From UBA2365 sp964594045 (GTDB lineage: Bacteria; Bacteroidota; Bacteroidia; Chitinophagales; Saprospiraceae), in NCBI GenBank assembly GCA_964594045.1, contig CAZQKR010000064.1:1-18334 (forward strand): a DNA stretch of 18,334 bases, read 5' to 3'. Shown piece by piece: positions 15,899 to 18,334 of the stretch. The position numbers and the translations under genes were made by a program. Within the stretch, counting starts at the first letter, position 1. The number at the start of each line of letters is the position of its first letter. The notes under the pieces were generated by a model. It did not search any database and was not told the origin of the DNA. It worked only from the letters and a program-made list of their open reading frames with translations.

Positions 15899-16064
15899 TG
15901 CCCCCTGACCCTAATGACGCTTACGGTCATCACAAGCCTCAAGGGGGAACTCCACACCCGCACCACCCGACTCACTTTGTCTTTCTGATGTCGCAATTAC
16001 AAAAGTGCTGTCGTCTCCCCCTTTAGGCCTGTGCTGACCCTGGCGTCAGTGGGGCTGGGGGGTA
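15899..16064. repeat. TGCCCCC...GGGGGTA element, copy 2 (full, with nested modules)
   Basis: A 166-bp element starting TGCCCCCTGACCC and ending GGCTGGGGGGTA. Inside the left arm a 25-bp module (15912-15936, containing TGACGCTTACGGTCA) interrupts the C-rich arm. The right arm has the matching module in inverted orientation (16028-16052, containing TGACCCTGGCGTCA); 19 of 25 bases agree by my count. The arms thus form an imperfect inverted repeat of ~50-60 bp. The interior (15967-16014) recurs in copy 3 with few changes. No protein is encoded. Confidence 0.7.
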
Positions 16065-16080
16065 AATTCACATTTCTGTT

Positions 16081-16142
16081 GTCGTTCCCCCCTCCCCCCC
16101 TTTAGGTCTGTGCTGACCCTGGCGTCAGTGGGGTTGGGGGTA
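16081..16142. repeat. Solo right end of the same element
   Basis: A partial copy containing CCCCCTTTAGG, the CTGTGCTGACCC...GTCAGTGGGG module and the TTGGGGGTA tip. The left arm and most of the interior are missing; it abuts copy 2 and copy 3, indicating local duplication or rearrangement. Confidence 0.6.
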
Positions 16143-16180
16143 AATTAATTCATTCCTTTGCTGCCCCCTGACCCCCATGC

Positions 16181-16326
16181 TACCCCCTGACCCCCTCAAG
16201 GGGGAACCCCACACGCGCTGTACCCGACTCACTTTGTCTTTCTGATGTCACAATTACAAAAGTGTTGTCGGCTCCCCCTTTAGGCCTGTGCTGACCCTGG
16301 CGTCAGTGGGGTGGAGGCTAGGATGT
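16181..16326. repeat. TACCCCC element, copy 3 (degraded right tip)
   Basis: Starts TACCCCCTGACCCCCTCAAG without the 25-bp left module, shares the 15967-16014 interior of copy 2 nearly unchanged, and carries the right module, but the right tip has decayed (GTGGAGGCTAGGATGTA). A further left-end fragment (CTGCCCCCTGACCCCC) lies just before it at 16161-16176. Confidence 0.65.
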
Positions 16327-16404
16327 AATTAATCTCATTTATATGTTCAATCGGATCAACCGGTCTCAAAGATCATTTAGCTTATTGATAAAAGTGTTTT
16401 CTGG

Positions 16405-16713
16405 TTACAGGGAAGGGTGTATAACACAGGGTTTTTCGCTTTCGAATGCCTTATGGAAGATAATCGGTGCATGATACACAATATCCGCAGCCTGCTCAAC
16501 GATATCTGAAGCACGATGCATGATACCCGGCGCTTTAATCAAGATATCCGAAACAAGATGCACGATATCCGGCGCGTAATGCATGATATCCGGATCGTAA
16601 TGCATGATATCCTGAGCAAGATGTATGATAACCGGTGCTTTAATCACAATATCCGAAGCAGGATGCACGATTTCCGGTGCGTGTTTCACGATATCAGAAA
16701 CAATTTGTACCAT
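16405..16713 (-). CDS. Possible heptapeptide-repeat protein
   Basis: A 102-residue frame that reads through the 21-bp array as about twelve 7-residue repeats with consensus [VM]-H-x-A-[PS]-D-I (for example MHYAPDI, MHRASDI, VIKAPVI), ending in a short unique tail (FESEKPCVIHPSL). In favour of coding: the Ala codon of the repeat varies silently (GCA, GCT, GCG), Ile alternates ATC/ATT, and position 1 keeps V, I, M, L or F although its first base changes. Against: the complementary strand is open too (16516-16719), there is no clear ribosome binding site, and no family is recognised. With Pro in half the repeats it is not a coiled coil; a solenoid is possible. Confidence 0.4.
   Translation of the reverse strand: MVQIVSDIVKHAPEIVHPASDIVIKAPVIIHLAQDIMHYDPDIMHYAPDIVHLVSDILIKAPGIMHRASDIVEQAADIVYHAPIIFHKAFESEKPCVIHPSL
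16459..16710. repeat. Tandem array of twelve 21-bp repeats
   Basis: Twelve uninterrupted 21-bp units in exact register, each opening with GATATCCGG-like sequence (plus strand), for example at 16564-16584, 16585-16605 and 16606-16626. A higher-order pattern exists: the pair 16522-16563 recurs at 16627-16668, 105 bp (five units) later, with few changes. There are no unique spacers, so it is not a CRISPR array. A multiple of three preserves a reading frame; 21 bp is also two turns of B-DNA. Confidence 0.85.
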
Positions 16714-16838
16714 GGTTGAACAAAAATATCAGAAAGCGGATGTGTATGGCAAGCATTTTTGAAACAGATCAGCAGTATGAGCTTGATGTAAAAAACAAAT
16801 TTCTTTCGATTTAAAGCATACTTTTAAGTGGCCATTTT

Positions 16839-16901
16839 TACCGTTAACTCAACAGAACCTACCGTTCACACTCCGAAAGCTACCGTTCCCTCAACAGATG
16901 G
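16839..16901. repeat. Three 21-bp TACCGTT repeats
   Basis: Units start TACCGTT at 16839, 16860 and 16881; the first and third also share CTCAACAGA. The period equals that of the large array 130 bp upstream, but the sequence differs and the minus strand is not open through it. The rest of 16714-17053 (leader of the gene at 17054) is AT-rich with nothing else recognised. Confidence 0.6.
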
Positions 16902-17053
16902 TTTCATTTCGATTTCTTGTTTTACCTTCGATTTATGGTATGATGCATGGATCGGTTCACCTGTTAATTCATCCGTTTTAGCCTGTGTCCCTTAATTCAC
17001 ATCCTTACCGGTGAACTAAATTTATTTTTTTAACAACCAAAAATTTTTAATTT

Positions 17054-17767
17054 ATGGCAAGTAAATCAGAAAACTCCTTCAGAGCCAGGGTAGGAAGGGC
17101 TCAGGAATTTTTAGCCTACATTTCAGGATTTGAAAATTACAATCCTCCGCGACCGGAAGAGAACATTGAAAACGTGCGTGCCGTCATCACAGAACTGGTG
17201 GACATCATGTCAAAGGTTGCCAGTCTGAACGACTTGCACAAAGCAGCGATCAATGCCCGCTACTTTGCTTTCTTTGAAAAGGAAGATTCTGTCCAGAAAC
17301 TGCTGGTTCAGATCAGGGCAGCAGTTGACTCCCTTTATGGAAAGACATCCCCACAGGCTTCAGCGGTTGGGAAGATCATCAGGGATATGAGAAATGTAAA
17401 AGTGCGTAAGGAAATAGTGGATATCAACAATGAGATCAGTGTGGAATCTGCAGGCAGATCAGAAAAATCTTTCGGATCTGTTACCTATTTCTTTCATGAG
17501 ATCCTGGCTACCATTCAAAACTACCAGGACTATGCCACCTCAAACACCCGTGTATCATTGGAAAGCCTGAAACAAACGGCCGAAAGACTGGTTGCGCTCA
17601 ACGGGGATGTGAACAAAAAATACCAGGATCTGGATGCTGCCAGGGAAATGAGAGAAACGCGGTATATCGAGTTCAGAAATCGTAGCCAGCGCATCAAAGC
17701 GTATGTCCGGGGTCAGTATGGTATGAATTCAAAAGAATATAACCTGATCAGGGGTTTACGATTCTGA
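17054..17767 (+). CDS. Uncharacterised helical protein of a Bacteroidota family
   Basis: A 237-residue cytosolic protein, predicted almost entirely helical, with no signal peptide or membrane segment. Distinctive blocks are SENSFRARVGRAQEFLAYIS near the N terminus, ARYFAFFEKEDSVQKLL in the first third, and RSQRIKAYVRGQYGMNSKEY then IRGLRF at the C terminus. From memory this matches unannotated Bacteroidota proteins of ~200-240 residues ending in KAYVKAQYG...IRGLK; no function is known to me. It is the first plus-strand gene of the window and is followed by a good terminator, so it is transcribed alone. The starting ATG follows AATTTTTAATTT, a typical AT-rich leader. Confidence 0.85.
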   Translation: MASKSENSFRARVGRAQEFLAYISGFENYNPPRPEENIENVRAVITELVDIMSKVASLNDLHKAAINARYFAFFEKEDSVQKLLVQIRAAVDSLYGKTSPQASAVGKIIRDMRNVKVRKEIVDINNEISVESAGRSEKSFGSVTYFFHEILATIQNYQDYATSNTRVSLESLKQTAERLVALNGDVNKKYQDLDAAREMRETRYIEFRNRSQRIKAYVRGQYGMNSKEYNLIRGLRF

Positions 17768-17791
17768 TATATTGGATCATCATTACTTTTT

Positions 17792-17824
17792 AAGCCCATA
17801 TCGCTCAGGTATGGGCTTTTTCAT
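17792..17824 (+). terminator. Rho-independent terminator after the helical-protein gene
   Basis: Stem AAGCCCATA (17792-17800) pairs perfectly with TATGGGCTT (17810-17818) around a 9-base loop and is followed by a run of T. It lies 25 bases after the stop codon, so it should end that transcript before the next gene at 17894. Confidence 0.85.
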
Positions 17825-17893
17825 GAATTTTAACGCTGTGTGATAACAATTATTCATAGCTTTTAGATCAGGACTTTAAAAACAAAATGATTT

Positions 17894-18265
17894 ATGGAAA
17901 TCAATCAATTGACCGAAACAATCATCGGGTGTGCCATTGAAGTGCATAAGCGATTGGGTCCGGGATTACTGGAATCAGCTTATGAAGAGTGCTTGTCTTA
18001 TGAGTTGATAAGTGCCGGATTCACCATTGAAAGGCAGTTGCCTGTACCGATAGTTTATAAAGACATCAAACTGGAGTGTGGATACCGGATTGATATTCTG
18101 GTTCAGAGAACAGTGGTACTGGAGCTAAAATCAATTGAAGGGTTTGCTCCTGTTCATGAGGCTCAGATACTGACCTACATGAAGTTTTCTGAGAAATCAA
18201 TCGGATTGCTGATCAATTTTAATGTCACCAAGCTTAAAGATGGGATTAAGCGGTATAGATACTGA
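17894..18265 (+). CDS. GxxExxY protein (PD-(D/E)xK-like)
   Basis: A 123-residue protein of the GxxExxY family. The signature is G24-LL-E27-SA-Y30. A PD-(D/E)xK nuclease-like core follows: Asp67 in GYRIDILV and Glu77-Leu-Lys79 in VLELKS, then a helix with Gln91 and Tyr95 (AQILTYMKF). The family is very common in Bacteroidota and other environmental bacteria; its cellular role is not established, though the fold suggests nucleic-acid cleavage. The conserved Asp, Glu and Lys are intact here. Length is normal. It lies downstream of a terminator, so it needs its own promoter, which was not identified in the ~70-bp leader. Confidence 0.92.
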   Translation: MEINQLTETIIGCAIEVHKRLGPGLLESAYEECLSYELISAGFTIERQLPVPIVYKDIKLECGYRIDILVQRTVVLELKSIEGFAPVHEAQILTYMKFSEKSIGLLINFNVTKLKDGIKRYRY

Positions 18266-18334
18266 ATTTGTTTGAAGGGGAATTATTACACAGAGGGCCC
18301 TTTAGATTAGCAGTCACAAAACTACATAGATAAT

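Noticed and set aside
16459..16710. CRISPR array
   Set aside because: The 21-bp units are contiguous with no unique spacers, and no cas gene is present.
16516..16719. Plus-strand frame with MHDIRR repeats
   Set aside because: It is the complement of the same 21-bp array and shows no silent-substitution pattern; the minus-strand frame fits coding better. At most one is real.
18287..18334. Second CACAGAG-type repeat at the window edge
   Set aside because: Only one ACACAGAGG word is seen before the window ends, too little to support a repeat.

Overview
The window comes from a member of the Bacteroidota (Bacteroidetes). The evidence is a secreted C10 protease with a C-terminal type IX secretion (type A) sorting domain, AT-rich leaders with weak ribosome binding sites, one good Bacteroidota-type -7 box (TAnnTTTG) before parD, a GxxExxY protein, and the palindromic intergenic repeats common in this phylum. 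A more exact placement is not possible from the sequence. It reads as an accessory stretch: large secreted or repeat proteins, two toxin-antitoxin pairs, and many non-coding repeats.

Layout. 1-234: palindromic repeat. 235-3912 (minus): an operon-like run of the C10 protease, a lipoprotein overlapping it by 4 bp, and a DUF5362-like membrane protein. 4263-5091 (minus): higBA with a 27-bp palindromic operator. 5133-5322: MITE-like inverted-repeat element. 5478-6055 (minus): parDE with promoter and operator. 6358-7813 (minus): an unrecognised protein with a weak uracil-DNA-glycosylase-like motif, then an FRG-domain protein. 7999-13115 (minus): a 1461-residue P-domain/RHS (YD-repeat) protein with a distinct AT-rich C-terminal tip, followed by a short secreted YD-repeat fragment. 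13231-13525: repeat cluster. 13618-15552 (minus): two tandem secreted FGE/C-type-lectin-fold paralogues. 15899-16326: three more copies of the repeat element. 16459-16710: twelve 21-bp repeats, possibly coding on the minus strand. 17054-18265 (plus): a helical protein of unknown function with a terminator, and a GxxExxY protein.

The most interesting feature is the tandem FGE-fold pair. Their C-terminal ~40 codons look like the variable regions of diversity-generating retroelement (DGR) targets. The upstream copy is packed with NNC codons in a 67% GC block. The differences between the copies fall mainly where AAC-templated positions would be expected. Both end in the same 34-bp tract (one mismatch), followed by an inverted repeat with an 8-9 bp stem. 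No reverse transcriptase, Avd gene or template repeat is in the window, so if they are DGR targets they are served from elsewhere.

The two toxin-antitoxin pairs are complete and each has a visible operator. The RHS gene and its neighbours (YD fragment, FRG protein) resemble a polymorphic-toxin-type locus, but no toxin motif or immunity gene can be named.
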